From Phocoena phocoena (Eukaryota; Chordata; Mammalia; Artiodactyla; Phocoenidae), in the NCBI RefSeq assembly GCF_963924675.1, contig NW_027077451.1, positions 868,001-932,000 on the forward strand: a DNA stretch of 64,000 nt, given 5' to 3'. Made by a program: the position numbers and the translations under genes. Each line of letters opens with the position of its first letter. Within the stretch, counting starts at the first letter, position 1. Below are positions 37,573 to 49,116 of the stretch, in pieces. Below the pieces are notes generated by a model, which did not search any database, was not told the origin of the DNA, and saw only the letters and a program-made list of their open reading frames with translations.

Positions 37573-38633
37573 TTCTACGTGAACTACGTCACACAGAAAA
37601 AGAAACATCATAAGATATCACTAATAAACGGAATGTAAATTTAACTACACATGAACTGAATTACAAAACAGAACAGGGTCTCAAATTTTTAAAACCAACT
37701 AGTGCTTGCTTATGGGGAAATGTGCATTGGGATGCTGCATAAAACCAGAGACTGAAATTAGCACAGATAACTTTCCATCAGCCAAATATGTAATAGACAA
37801 GACCTACTCCTTGCTCAAGGAAATGGACTCAACACCACATATTCAAGGCCTAGTAATATACCTGACAAGGAAGAATCTTAAAACCCATGGATTTATATGT
37901 CTCCGTAAGAGAATCAAGCGTGTGTACAGCGGCATAAACACAGCTGTGAAAATCCGATAAATCCCATTATCAAAATAAATTTCAAAAACAAAACACAAAG
38001 ACAGTGAAATAGAGAGCAATTCTTAAACAATTCACTCAGGGCATGTGATGCAACCGGGATTGACCACATCTACACCCACAGCTGGTTGAGACATAAGGCT
38101 GGACACTTCAGGCTGATAGCATTGGTGAGTTTCGGTGAGCAAATGCAGACCCTTTGAAGTCATACTGCATGGTACCCATTCCAAGGGTCCCAACTCTCCA
38201 GGTTCAAGGGATTCTTTCTTCAGCTAAAACATGCGTGGGAAACGGCGAGTATGGTCCACCGTGTGATTAGGAAATGATTTAAAATGCATCTCAGTTTTCG
38301 TATCCTGGTCCTCGGGTTCACCATTCCAGACGGTTTACTAACACTCTCCCCGCTTGGAGAGTCAGTGCCTTTAACCTCCTGTTTGGCACAGCTTGCAATT
38401 TCTGCGCAAGATGAACAGGAATAGGGAGAACCAATGAGAGACTAGCTATAGGTGTCTGCACGGGCAAATGTAAGGCTCAATTCCCACCAGGAAGAGGAAT
38501 TAACCAAAGGCTCAGCGTGCCCTGCCGGAAACAGATTAGGGCCTGAAGCAATCCTGTGGTTTTGTGCCCAGCTCACAAGAAAGCGAGTTGAAGAAAGGAG
38601 CTCAGGGGCACTGTAATTCAAAAACCTGCAGAG

Positions 38634-40380
38634 TTATAAATGACAGCTATCCTCCAAAAATATATTGAAGTAAGCCTGCGAAGGGGACTTGAAAGCGGGA
38701 CAGTATTTCAGGAAAACGATTGCAGGGGGTAGACTGGAATTGCCCAGAAAGCATAGGAAAAGAGGCAGAACGTCGACAATGGTGCACTTGGCCAAAAAGT
38801 GCGTATGCATTTTTTCCTGAATATATTCAGGAAAAAACGCATACGCCCTTTTTCGCAAACCAAGCAAGCCTGTAAAGGAAATCTGCACTACAATGAAGTC
38901 TCACTGCCCCCCGGGCAAAAGGGCCATCTGAAAAAAGTGTAAAATCCAGAAAGGTAGGACAGGAAATGGAGAACAGGGAGCCTTGTTATGCTGATTGGCA
39001 GGATGTAAATTGCCAGCAGCCACCCTGGAGAAGTGTATGGTGTTTCCTGAAACACGTAAGAAACAAAGCAACACAGCCTACGGCACTTCCACTTATGGTC
39101 CTATAGCTTACGGAAATTAAAATCAAAAACAGAGAGCCACCCCAAAGTTTGGGACGGCTGTGTTCCCAAGAAGCTCGTCTACAGTACCAGGTAAATATCC
39201 CAGAAAGCAAAAAATGGATAAAGAAGTTGTGGCACGTAAGTGCAATGCAATATCACTCAGCAATGAAATCTGTGTCATCAGGCCCGTAGCGGCATAGTGA
39301 GTGGATGCAGGTACGGTGATTCTATGTGAACTACCTCACACAGAAAAAGAAACATCATAAGATATCACTAATACACGGAATGTAAACTTGACTACACATG
39401 AACTGAATTACAAAACAGAACAGGGTCTCAAATTTAGAAAACCAACTAGTGCTTGCTTATGGGGAAAGGTGCCTTGGGGTGCTGCATAAAACCAGAGACT
39501 GAAATTAGCACAGATAACATTCCATAAGCCAAATATGTAATAGACAAGACCTACACCTTGCTCAACGAAATGGACTCAACACCACATATTCAACGCCTAG
39601 GAATATACCTGACTAGGAAGAATCTTAAAACCCATGGATTTATATGTCTCCGTAAGAGAATCAAGCGTGTGTACAGCGGCATAAACGCAGCAGTGAAAAT
39701 CCGATAAATCCCATTATCAAAATAAATTTCAAAAACAAAACACAAAGACAATGAAATAGAGAGCAATTCTTAAATAATTCACTCAGGGCATGTGATGCAA
39801 CTGGGATTTAACACATCTACACCCAGAGCTGGTTGAGACATAAGGCTGGACACTTAAGGCTGATAGCATTGGTGAGTTTTGGTGAGCAAATGCAGACCCT
39901 TTGAAGTCATACTGCATGGTACCCATTCCATGGGTCCCAACTCTCCAGATTCAAGGGATTCTTCCTCCAGCTAAAACATGCATGGGAAACACAGAGTATC
40001 GTCCACCGTGTGATTGGGAGACGATTTAAAATGCATCTCAGTTTTCGATTCCTGGTCCTAGGGTTCACCATACCAGATGCTTTACTAACACTCTCCCCGC
40101 TTGGAGAGTCAGTGCCTTTAACCTCCTCTTTGGCACAGCTTGCAATTTCTGTGCAAGATGAATAGGAATAGGGAGAACCAATGAGAGACTAGCTGTAGGT
40201 GTCTGCACGGGCAAATGTAACGCTCATTTCCCATCAGGAAGAGGAATTAACCAAAGGCTCAGTGTGCCCTGCCGGAAACAGATTAGGGCCTGAAGCAATC
40301 CTGCGGTTTTGTGCCCAGCTCACAAGAAAGCGAGTTGAAGAAAGGAGCTCAGGGGCACTGTAATTCACAAACCTGCAGAG
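38634..40380 (+). repeat. Satellite unit 23 (1747 bp, B-to-A recombinant)
   Basis: B-like on the left (AAACAAAGC, CACTTCCAC, TAGCTTACGG) then A-like (AACAGAGAGCC, CCAAAGTTTGGG, GTTCCCAAG), with the switch between about 39112 and 39131. Palindrome 38788-38859 has four arm changes. Confidence 0.85.
38788..38859. mobile_element. 72-bp palindrome, unit 23
   Basis: T13, A22, C67 and A70; four mismatched pairs. Confidence 0.75.
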
Positions 40381-40534
40381 TTATAAATGACAGCTATCTT
40401 CCAAAAGTATATTGAAGTAAGCCTGGGAAGGGGACTTGAAAGCAGTGCAGAATTTCAGGAAAACGATTGCAGGGGGTAGACTGGAATTGCCCTGAAAGCA
40501 TAGGAAAAGAGGCACAACGTCGACAATGATGCAC

Positions 40535-40606
40535 TTGGCCAAAAAGGGCGTAAGCGTTTTTTCCTGAATATATTCAGGAAAAAACGCATACGCACTTTTT
40601 GGTCAA
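40535..40606. mobile_element. 72-bp palindrome, unit 24
   Basis: A19 (CGTAAGCG), A60 and T69 (TTGGTCAA). Confidence 0.75.
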
Positions 40607-40639
40607 CCGAGCAAGCCTGTAAAGGAAATCTGCACTACA

Positions 40640-41035
40640 ATGAAACCTCACTGCCCCCCGGCAAAAGGGCCATCTGAAAAAAGTGTAAAATCCAGAAAGG
40701 TAGGACAGGATATGGAGAACAGGGAGCCTTGTTATGCTGATTGGCAGGATGTAAATTGTGAACAGCCACCCTGGAGAAGTGTATGGTGTTTCCTGAAACA
40801 CGTAAGAAATAAAGCAACACAGCCTATGGCAATTGCACTTATGGTCCTATTCCTTAGGAAAATTAAAATCAAAAACAGAGAGCCACCCCAAAGTTTGGGA
40901 CGGCTGTGTTCCCAAGAAGCTCGTCTACAGTACCAGGTAAATATCCCAGAAAGCAAAAAATGGATAAAGAAGTTGTGGCACGTACGTGCAATGCAGTATC
41001 ACTCAGCAATGAAATCTGTGTCATCAGGCCCGTAG
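40640..41035 (+). pseudogene. L1 ORF2 remnant, unit 24 (131 codons)
   Basis: Type A frame beginning 24 codons upstream of the common Met because of a one-base loss in the C tract (GCCCCCCGGC). Trp-rich and KWIKKLWHV blocks intact. Confidence 0.55.
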
Positions 41036-42126
41036 CGGCATAGTGAGTGGATGCAGGTACGGTGATTCTACGTGAACTACGTCACACAGAAAAAGAAACA
41101 TCATAAGATATCACTAATACACGGAATGTAAACTTGACTACACATGAACTGAATTACAAAACAGAACAGGGTCTCAAATTTAGAAAACCAACTAGTGCTT
41201 GCTTATGGGGAAAGGTGCCTTGGGATGTTGCATAAAACCAGAGACTGAAATTAGCACAGATAACTTTCCATAAGCCAAATATGTAATAGACAAGACCTAC
41301 TCCTTGCTCAACGAAATGGACTCAACACCACATATTCAAGGCCTAGGAATATACCTGACTAGGAAGAATCTTAAAACCCATGGATATATATGTCTCCGTA
41401 AGAGAATCAAGCGTGTGTACAGCGGCGGAAATGCAGCAGTGAAAATCCGATAAATCGCATTATCAAAATAAATTTCGAAAACAAAACACAAAGACAGTGA
41501 AATAGAGAGCAATTCTTAAATAATTCACTCAGGGCATGTGATGCAACCGGGATTGACCACATCTACACCCAGAGCTGGTTGAGACATAAGGCTGGACACT
41601 TCAGGCTGATAGCATTGGTGAGTTTCGGTGAGCAAATGCAGACCCTTTGAAGTCATACTGCATGGTACCTATTCCATGAGTCCCAACTCTTCAGGTAGAA
41701 GGGATTCTTCCTCCAGCTAAAACATGCATGGGAAACCCAGAGTATCGTCCACCGTGTGATTGGGAAAGGATTTAAAATGCATCTCAGTTTTCGTATCCTG
41801 GTCCTCGGGTTCACCATTCCAGATGCTTTACTAACACTCTCCCCGCTTGGAGAGTCAGTGCCTTTAACCTCCTGTTGGGCACAGCTTGCAATTTCTGTGC
41901 AAGATGAACAGGAATAGGGAGAACCAATGAGAGACTAGCTGTAGGTGTCTGCACGGGCAAATGTAATGCTCATTGCCGACCAGGAAGAGGAATTAAACAA
42001 AGGCTCAGCGTGCCCTGCTGAAAACAGATTAGGGCCTGAAGCAATCCTGCGGTTTTGTGCCAGGCTCACAAGAAAGCGAGTTGAAGAAAGGAGCTCAGGG
42101 GCACTGTAATTCACAAACCTGCAGAG

Positions 42127-43873
42127 TTATAAATGACAGCTATCCTCCAAAAATATATTGAAGTAAGCCTGCGAAGGGGACTTGAAAGCGGGGCAGAATT
42201 TCAGGAAAACGATTGCAGGGGTTAGACTGGAATTGCCCTGAAAGCATAGGAAAATAGGCAGAACGTCGACAATGATGCACTTGGCCAAAAAGGGCGTATG
42301 CGTTTTTTCCTGAATATATTCAGGAAAAAACGCATACGCCCTTTTTGGCCAACCAAGCAAGCCTGTAAAGGAAATCTGCACTACAATGAAGTCTCACTGC
42401 CCCCCGGGCAAAAGGGCCATCTGAAAAAAGTGTAAAATCCAGAAATGTAGAACAGGATATGGAGAACAGGGAGCCTTGTTATGCTGATTGGCAGGATCTA
42501 AATTGCCGGCCGCCACCCTGGAGAAGTGTATGGTGTTTCCTGAAACACGTAAGAAACAAAGCAACACAGCCTATGGCACTTCCACTTATGGTCCTATAGC
42601 TTACGGAAATTAAAATCAAAAACAGACAGCCACCCCAATATTTGGGACGGCTGTGTTCACAAGAAGCTCGTCTACAGTATCAGGTAAATATCCCAGAAAG
42701 CAAAAAATGGATAAAGAAGTTGTGGCACGTACGTACAATGCAATATCACTCAGCAATGAAATCTGTGTCATCAGGACCGTAGCGGCATAGTGAGTGGATG
42801 CAGGTACGGTGATTCTACGTGAACTACGATACACAGAAAAAGAAACATCATAAGATATCATTAATACACGGAATGTAAACTTGACTACACATGAACTGAA
42901 TTACAAAACAGAACAGGGTCTCAAATTTAGAAAACCAACTAGTGCTTGCTTATGGGAAAAGGTGCCTTGGGGTGCTGCATAAAACCAGAGACTGAAATTA
43001 GCACAGATAACTTTCCATAAGCCAAATATATAATAGACAAGACCTACTCCTTGCTCAACGAAATGGACCCAACACCGCATATTCAATGCCTAGGAATATA
43101 CCTGACTAGGAAGAATCTTAAAACCCATGGATATATATGTCTCCATAAGAGAATCAAGCATGTGTACAGTGGCCGAAACGCAGCAGTGAAAATCCGATAA
43201 ATCCCATTATCAAAATAAATTTCGAAAACAAAACACAAAGTCAGTGAAATACAGAGCAATTCTTAAATAATTCACTCAGGGCATGTGATGCAACCGGGAT
43301 GGACCACATCTACACCCAGAGCTGGTTGAGACATAAGGCTGGACACTTCAGGCTGATAGCATTGGTGAGTTTCGGTGAGCAAATGCAGACCCTTTGAAGT
43401 CATACTGCATGGTACCCATTCCATGGGTCCCAACTCTCCAGGTTCAAGGGATTCTTCCTGCAGCTAAAACATGCATGGGAAACCCAGAGTATCATCCACC
43501 GTGTGATTGGGAAACGATTTAAAATGCATCTCAGTTTTCGTATCCTGGTCCTCGGGTTCACCATTCCAGATGCTTTACTAACACTCTCCCCGCTTGGAGT
43601 GTCAGTGCCTTTAAACTCCTCTTTGGCACAGCTTGCAATTTCTGTGCAAGATGAACAGGAATAGGGAGAACCAATGAGAGACTAGCTGTAGGTGTCTGCA
43701 CGGGCAAATGTAATGCTCATTGCCCCCCAGGAAGAGGAATTAAACAAAGGCTCAGCGTGCCCTGCTGAAAACAGATTAGGGCCTGAAGCAATCCTGCGGT
43801 TTTGTGCCCAGCTCACAAGAAAGCGAGTTGAAGAAAGGAGCTCAGGGGCACTGTAATTCACAAACCTGCAGAG
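42127..43873 (+). repeat. Satellite unit 25 (1747 bp, type B)
   Basis: Type B with GCCGGCCGCCACC near 42505. First unit of the region where palindromes are nearly all perfect. Confidence 0.85.
42281..42352. mobile_element. 72-bp perfect palindrome, unit 25
   Basis: 36 of 36 pairs complementary, G13/C60. Confidence 0.8.
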
Positions 43874-44027
43874 TTATAAATGACAGCTATCCTCCAAAAA
43901 TATATTGAAGTAAGCCTGCGAAGGGGACTTGAAAGCGGGGCAGAATTTCAGGAAAACGATTGCAGGGGGTAGACTGGAATTGCCCTGAAAGCATAGGAAA
44001 AGAGGCAGAACGTCGACAATGATGCAC
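43694..44027 (+). mobile_element. Reference unit dissection: tentative L1 ORF2 segment upstream of the palindrome
   Basis: In unit 26, used as a clean reference copy, the ~330 bp before the palindrome aligns by eye with my recollection of L1 ORF2 just upstream of its C-terminal region. Scattered matches run collinear up to the palindrome (for example GGGCAGAA, then GGAAAAGAGGCAGAACGTC, then AATGAT). Divergence is high and one or two small indels are needed. The same segment sits at the same offset in every unit. The 5' limit is uncertain; a RepeatMasker alignment would settle it. Confidence 0.45.
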
Positions 44028-44099
44028 TTGGCCAAAAAGGGCGTATGCGTTTTTTCCTGAATATATTCAGGAAAAAACGCATACGCCCTTTTTGGCCAA
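44028..44099. mobile_element. 72-bp perfect palindrome, unit 26 (reference copy)
   Basis: Begins TTGGCCAAAAAGGGCG, has a six-T run before CCTGAATA, and turns at position 36/37 with no unpaired loop base. The right arm is its exact reverse complement. The right flank CCAACC extends the likeness to a mariner TIR end by a few bases; the left flank (GCAC) has lost it. As an RNA it would form one long hairpin; as DNA it could extrude a cruciform. A tandem-unit junction artefact is excluded, since it lies inside every unit. Confidence 0.8.
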
Positions 44100-44984
44100 C
44101 CAAGCAAGCCTGTAAAGGAAATCTGCACTACAATGAAGTCTCACTGCCCCCCGGGCAAAAGGGCCATCTGAAAAAAGTGTAAAATCCAGAAAGGTAGGAC
44201 AGGATATGGAGAACAGGGAGCCTTGTTATGCTGATTGGCAGGATGTAAATTGCCAGCAGCCACCCTGGAGAAGTGTATGGTGTTTCCTGAAACACGTAAG
44301 AAACAAAGCAACACAGCCTATGGCAATTGCACTTATGGTCCTATTCCTTAGGGAAATTAAAATCAAAAACAGAGAGCCACCCCAAAGTTTGGGATGGCTG
44401 TGTTCCCAAGAAGCTCGTCTACAGTACCAGGTAAATATTCCAGAAAGCAAAAAATGGATAAAGAAGTTGTGGCACGTACGTGCAATGCAGTATCTCTCAG
44501 CAATGAAATCTGTGTCATCAGGCCCTTAGCGGCATAGTGAATGGATGCAGGTACGGTGATTCTACGTGAACTACGTCACACAGAAAAAGAAACATCATAA
44601 GATATCACTAATACACGGAATGTAAACTTGACTACACATGAACTGAATTACAAAACAGAACAGGGTCTCAAATTTAGAAAACCAACTAGTGCTTGCTTAT
44701 GGGGAAAGGTGCCATGGGGTGCTGCATAAAACCAGAGACTGAAATTAGCACAGATAACATTCCATAAGCCAAATATGTAATAGACAAGACCTACTCCTTG
44801 CTCAACGAAATGGACTCAACACCACATATTCAACGCCTAGGAAGATACCTGACTAGGAAGAATCTTTAAATCCATGGATATATATGTCTCCGTAAGAGAA
44901 TCAAGCGTGTGTACAGCGGCCGAAACGCAGCAGTGAAAATCCGATAAATCCCATTATCAAAATAAATTTTGAAAACAAAACACA
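44100..44984 (+). mobile_element. Reference unit dissection: L1 ORF2 C-terminus, 3' UTR and A-rich tail
   Basis: In unit 26 the ~885 bp after the palindrome follow the order of an L1 3' end as known from carnivore and artiodactyl elements. First comes a stretch coding for W-R-S-V-W-C-F-L-K, then the W-I-K-K-L-W-H block typical of the ORF2 C-terminus. Next are the CACACAGAAAAAGAAACATC and CATAAGATATCACTAATACA blocks, then ACAAGACCTACT of the 3' UTR. It ends at AATAAATTTTGAAAACAAAACAC, a decayed A-rich tail. Copies at the same offset occur in every unit. The element is heavily mutated, 5'-truncated and immobile. Confidence 0.8.
44206..44529 (+). pseudogene. L1 ORF2 remnant, unit 26
   Basis: 107-codon frame on the B-to-A recombinant; the A-type right part supplies the open sequence. 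Confidence 0.55.
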
Positions 44985-45440
44985 AAGACAGTGAAATAGA
45001 GAGCAATTCTTAAATAATTCACTCAGCGCATGTGATGCAACCGGGATGGACCACATCTACACCCAGAGCTGGTTGACACATAAGGCTGGACACTTCAGGC
45101 TGATAGCATTGGTGAGTTTCGGTGAGCAAATGCAGACCCTTTGAAGTCATACTGCATGGTACCTATTCCATGGGTCCCAACTCTTCAGGTTCAAGGGATT
45201 CTTCCTCCAGCTAAAACATGCATGGGAAACCCACAGTATGGTCCACCGTGTGATTGGGAAACGATTTAAAATGCATCTCAGTTTTCGTATCCTGGACCTA
45301 GGGTTCACCATTCCAGATGCTTTACTAACACTCTCCCTGCTTGGAGAGTCAGTGCCTTTAACCTCCTGTTTGGCACAGCTTGCAATTTCTGTGCAAGATG
45401 AACAGGAATAGGGAGAACCAATGAGAGACTAGCTGTAGGT
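44985..45440. repeat. Reference unit dissection: unassigned ~450-bp satellite segment
   Basis: In unit 26 the segment after the L1 A-rich end has no family I recognise. It holds small hairpin-capable inverted repeats: CTCTCC/GGAGAG (in most units), CTTGCA/TGCAAG, and ACCCAT/ATGGGT around TCC in most copies. No open frame on either strand is convincing. It may be further L1 ORF2 sequence beyond recognition, or the pre-L1 genomic flank captured when the unit formed. Present at this offset in every unit. Confidence 0.6.
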
Positions 45441-45620
45441 GTCTGCACGGGCAAACGTAACGCTCATTTCCCACCAGGAAGAGGAATTAACCAAAGTCTC
45501 AGCATGCCCTGCCGGAAACAGATTAGGGCCTGAAGCAATCCTGCGGTTTTGTGCCCAGCTCACAAGAAAGCGAGTTGAAGAAAGGAGCTCAGGGGCACTG
45601 TACTTCACAAACCTGCAGAG

Positions 45621-47368
45621 TTATAAATGACAGCTATCCTCCAAAAATATATTGAAGTAAGCCTGCGAAGGGGACTTGAAAGCGGGGCTGAATTTCAGGA
45701 AAACGATTGCAGGGGGTAGACTGGAATTGCCCTGAAAGCATAGGAAAAGAGGCACAACGTCGACAATGATGCACTTGGCCAAAAAGGGCGTATGCGTTTT
45801 TTCCTGAATATATTCAGGAAAAAACGCATACGCCCTTTTTGGCCAACCAAGCAAGCCTGTAAAGGAAATCTGCACTACAATGAAATCTCACTGCCCCCCC
45901 GGGCAAAAGGGCCATCTGAAAAAAGTGTAAAATCCAGAAAGGTAGGACAGGATATGGAGAACAGGGAGCCTTGTTATGCTGATTGGCAGGATGTAAACTG
46001 CCAGCAGCCAACCTGGAGAAGTGTATGGTGTTTCCAGAAACACGGAAGAAACAAAGCAACACAGCCTATGGCACTTCCGCTTATGGTCCTATAGCATACG
46101 GAAATTAAAATCAAAAACAGACAGCCACCCCAATATTTGGGACGGCTGTGTTCACAAGAAGCTCGTCTACAGTATCAGGTAAATATCCCAGAAAGCAAAA
46201 AATGGATAAAGAAGTTGTGGCACGTACGTACAATGCAATATCACTCAGTAATGAAATCTGTGTCATCAGGCCCGTAGCGGCATAGTGAGTGGATGCAGGT
46301 ACGGTGATTCTACGTGAACTACGTCACACAGAAAAAGAAACATCATAAGATATCACTAATACACGGAATGTAAACTTGACTACACATGAACTGAATTACA
46401 AAAAAGAACAGGGTCTCAAATTTAGAAAACCAACTAGTGCTTGCTTATGGGGAAAGGTGGCTTGGGGTGCTGCATAAAACCAGAGACTGAAATTATCACA
46501 GATAACATTCCATAAGCCAAATATGTAATAGACAAGACCTACTCCTTGCTCAACGAAATGGACTCAACACCACATATTCAACGCCTAGGAATATACCTGA
46601 CTAGGAAGAATCTTAAAACCCATGGATATATATGTCTCCGTAAGAGAATCAAGCATGTGTACAGCGGTGGAAATGCAGCAGTGAAAATCCGATAAATCCC
46701 ATTATCAAAATAAATTTCGAAAACAAAACACAAAGACAGTGAAATAGAGAGCAATTCTTAAATAATTCACTCAGGGCATGTGATGCAACCGGGATTGACC
46801 ACATCTACACCCAGAGCTGGTTGAGACATAAGGCTGGACTCTTCAGGCTGATAGCACTGGTGAGTTTCGGTGAGCAAATGCAGACCCTTTGAAGTCATAC
46901 TGCATGGTACCCATTCCATGGGTCCCAACTCTCCAGGTTCAAGTCATTCTTCCTCCAGCTAAAACATGCATGGGAAACCCAGAGTATCGTCCACCGTGTG
47001 ATTGGGAAACGATTTAAAATGCATCTCAGTTTTCGTATCCTGGTCCTCGGGTTCACCATTCCAGATGCTTTACTAACACTCTCCCCGCTTGGAGAGTCAG
47101 TGCCTTTAACCTCCTGTTTGGCACAGCTTGCCATTTCTGTGCAAGATGAACAGGAATAGGGAGAACCAATGAGAGACTAGCTGTAGGTGTCTGCACGGGC
47201 AAATGTAACGCTCATTGCCCACCAGGAAGAGGAATTAAACAAAGGCTCAGTGTGCCCTGCTGGAAACAGATTAGGGCCTGAAGCAATCCTGCGGTTTTGT
47301 GCCCAGCTCACAAGAAAGCGAGTTGAAGAAAGGAGCTCAGGGGCACTGTACTTCACAAACCTGCAGAG
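45621..47368 (+). repeat. Satellite unit 27 (1748 bp, type B, right-hand subfamily)
   Basis: First unit with the right-hand subfamily markers GGGGCTGAATTTC and, at the preceding boundary, CTGTACTTCAC. Shares rare variants with unit 31 at a shift of ~6994 bp (AAAAAAGAACAGGG, GGTGGCTTGGGG, GCGGTGGAAATGC, CAAGTCATTC). Confidence 0.85.
45775..45846. mobile_element. 72-bp perfect palindrome, unit 27
   Basis: 36 of 36 pairs complementary, G13/C60. Confidence 0.8.
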
Positions 47369-49116
47369 TTATAAATGACAGCTATCCTCCAAAAATATAT
47401 TGAAGTAAGCCTGTGAAGGGGACTTGAAAGCGGGGCTGAATTTCAGGAAAACGATTGCAGGGGGTAGACTGGAATTGCCCTGAAAGCATAGGAAAAGAGG
47501 CACAACGTCGATAATGATGCACTTGGCCAAAAAGGGCGTATGCGTTTTTTCCTGAATATATTCAGGAAAAAACACATACGCCCTTTTTGGCCAACCAAGC
47601 AAGCCTGTAAAGGAAATCTGCACTACAATGAAATCTCACTGCCCCCCCGGGCAAAAGGGCCATCTGAAAAAAGTGTAAAATCCAGAAAGGTAGGACAGGA
47701 TATGGAGAACAGGAAGACTTGTTATGCTGATTGGCAGGATGTAAATTGCCAGCAGCCACCCTGGAGATGTGTATGGTGTGTCCTGAAACACGTAAGAAAC
47801 AAAGCAACACAGCCTATGGCACTTCCACTTATGGTCCTATAGCTTACGGAAATTAAAATCAAAAACAGACAGCCACCCCAATATTTGGGACGCCTGTGTT
47901 CACAAGAAGCTCGTCTACAGTATCAGGTAAATATCCCAGAAAGCAAAAAATGGATAAAGAAGTTGTGGCACGTACGTGCAATGCAATATCACTCAGCAAT
48001 GAAATCTGTGTCATCAGGCCCGTAGCGGCATAGTAAGTGGATGCAGGTACGGTGATTCTACGTGAACTACGTCACACAGAAAAAGAAATATCATAAGATA
48101 TCACTAATACACGGAATGTAAACTTGACTACACATGAACTGAATTACAAAACAGGACAGGGTCTCAAATTTAGAAAACCAACTAGTGCTTGCTTATCGGG
48201 AAAAGTGCGTTGGGGTGCTGCATAAAACCAGAGACTGAAATTAGCACAGATAACATTCCATAAGCCAAATATATAATAGACAAGACCTACTCCTTGCTCA
48301 ACGAAATGGACTCAACACCACATATTCAACGCCTAGGAATATACCTGACTAGGAAGAATCTTAAAACCCATGGATATATATGTCTCCGTAAGAGAATCAA
48401 GCGTGTGTACAGCGGCGGAAATGCAGCAGTGAAAATCCGATAAATCCCATTATCAAAATAAATTTCGAAAACAAAACACAAAGACAGTGAAATAGAGAGC
48501 AATTCTTAAATAATTCACTCAGGGCATGTGATGCAACCGGGATTGACCACATCTACACCCAGAGCTGGTTGAGACATAAGGCTGGACACTTCAGGCTGAT
48601 AGCACTGGTGAGTTTCGGTGAGCAAATGCAGACCCTTTGAAGTCATACTGCATGGTACCCATTCCATGGGTCCCAACTCTCCAGGTTCAAGGCATTCTTC
48701 CTCCAGCTAAAACATGCAAGGGAAACCCAGAGTATCGTCCACCGTGTGATTGGGAAACGATTTAAAATGCATCTCAGTTTTCGTATCCTGTTCCTCGGGT
48801 TCACCATTCCAGATGCTTTACTAACACTCTCCCCGCTTGGAGAGTCAGTGCCTTTAACCTCCTGTTTGGCACAGCTTGCCATTTCTGTGCAAGATGAACA
48901 GGAATAGGGAGAACCAATGAGAGACTAGCTGTAGGTGTCTGCACGGGCAAATGTAACGCTCATTGCCCACCAGGAAGAGGAATTAAACAAAGGCTCAGTG
49001 TGCCCTGCTGGAAACAGATTAGGGCCTGAAGCAATCCTGCGGTTTTGTGCCCAGCTCACAAGAAAGCGAGTTGAAGAATGGAGTTCAGGGGCACTGTACT
49101 TCACAAACCTGCAGAG
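47369..49116 (+). repeat. Satellite unit 28 (1748 bp, type B)
   Basis: Right-hand subfamily. GGGACGCCTGTG shared with units 4 and 31; TAGTAAGTGG and GAAATATCATAAG shared with units 29, 30 and 32. Palindrome has one change (position 52). Confidence 0.85.
47523..47594. mobile_element. 72-bp palindrome, unit 28
   Basis: Single mismatch, A at position 52 (AAAACACATACG), a CpG to CpA change. Confidence 0.75.

Larger units (their letters stand above)
36887..38633 (+). repeat. Satellite unit 22 (1747 bp, type A, divergent)
   Basis: Type A with many private changes (GATTTTGAGGATG, AAAGGAACACAGCC, GAGATCCACCCC, GCCCGGAGCGGC). The last change removes the usual TAG, extending the ORF2 frame to 117 codons. 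The tail is also divergent around 38215-38340. Confidence 0.85.
40381..42126 (+). repeat. Satellite unit 24 (1746 bp, type A)
   Basis: Type A; AAATTGTGAACAGCC shared only with unit 17, seven units away. Palindrome 40535-40606 has changes in both arms. Confidence 0.85.
43874..45620 (+). repeat. Satellite unit 26 (1747 bp, B-to-A recombinant)
   Basis: B-like at GCCAGCAGCC and AAACAAAGC, then A-like from CAATTGCAC onward; the switch lies between about 44306 and 44326. Used here as the reference copy for the internal anatomy. Palindrome perfect. Confidence 0.85.

Noticed and set aside
44028..44099. Palindrome as a bacterial-type intrinsic terminator, CRISPR repeat or phage attachment site
   Set aside because: The L1 content shows mammalian DNA. 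The 1747-bp spacing and near-identical 'spacers' do not fit CRISPR, and the symmetric arms are better explained by a MITE.
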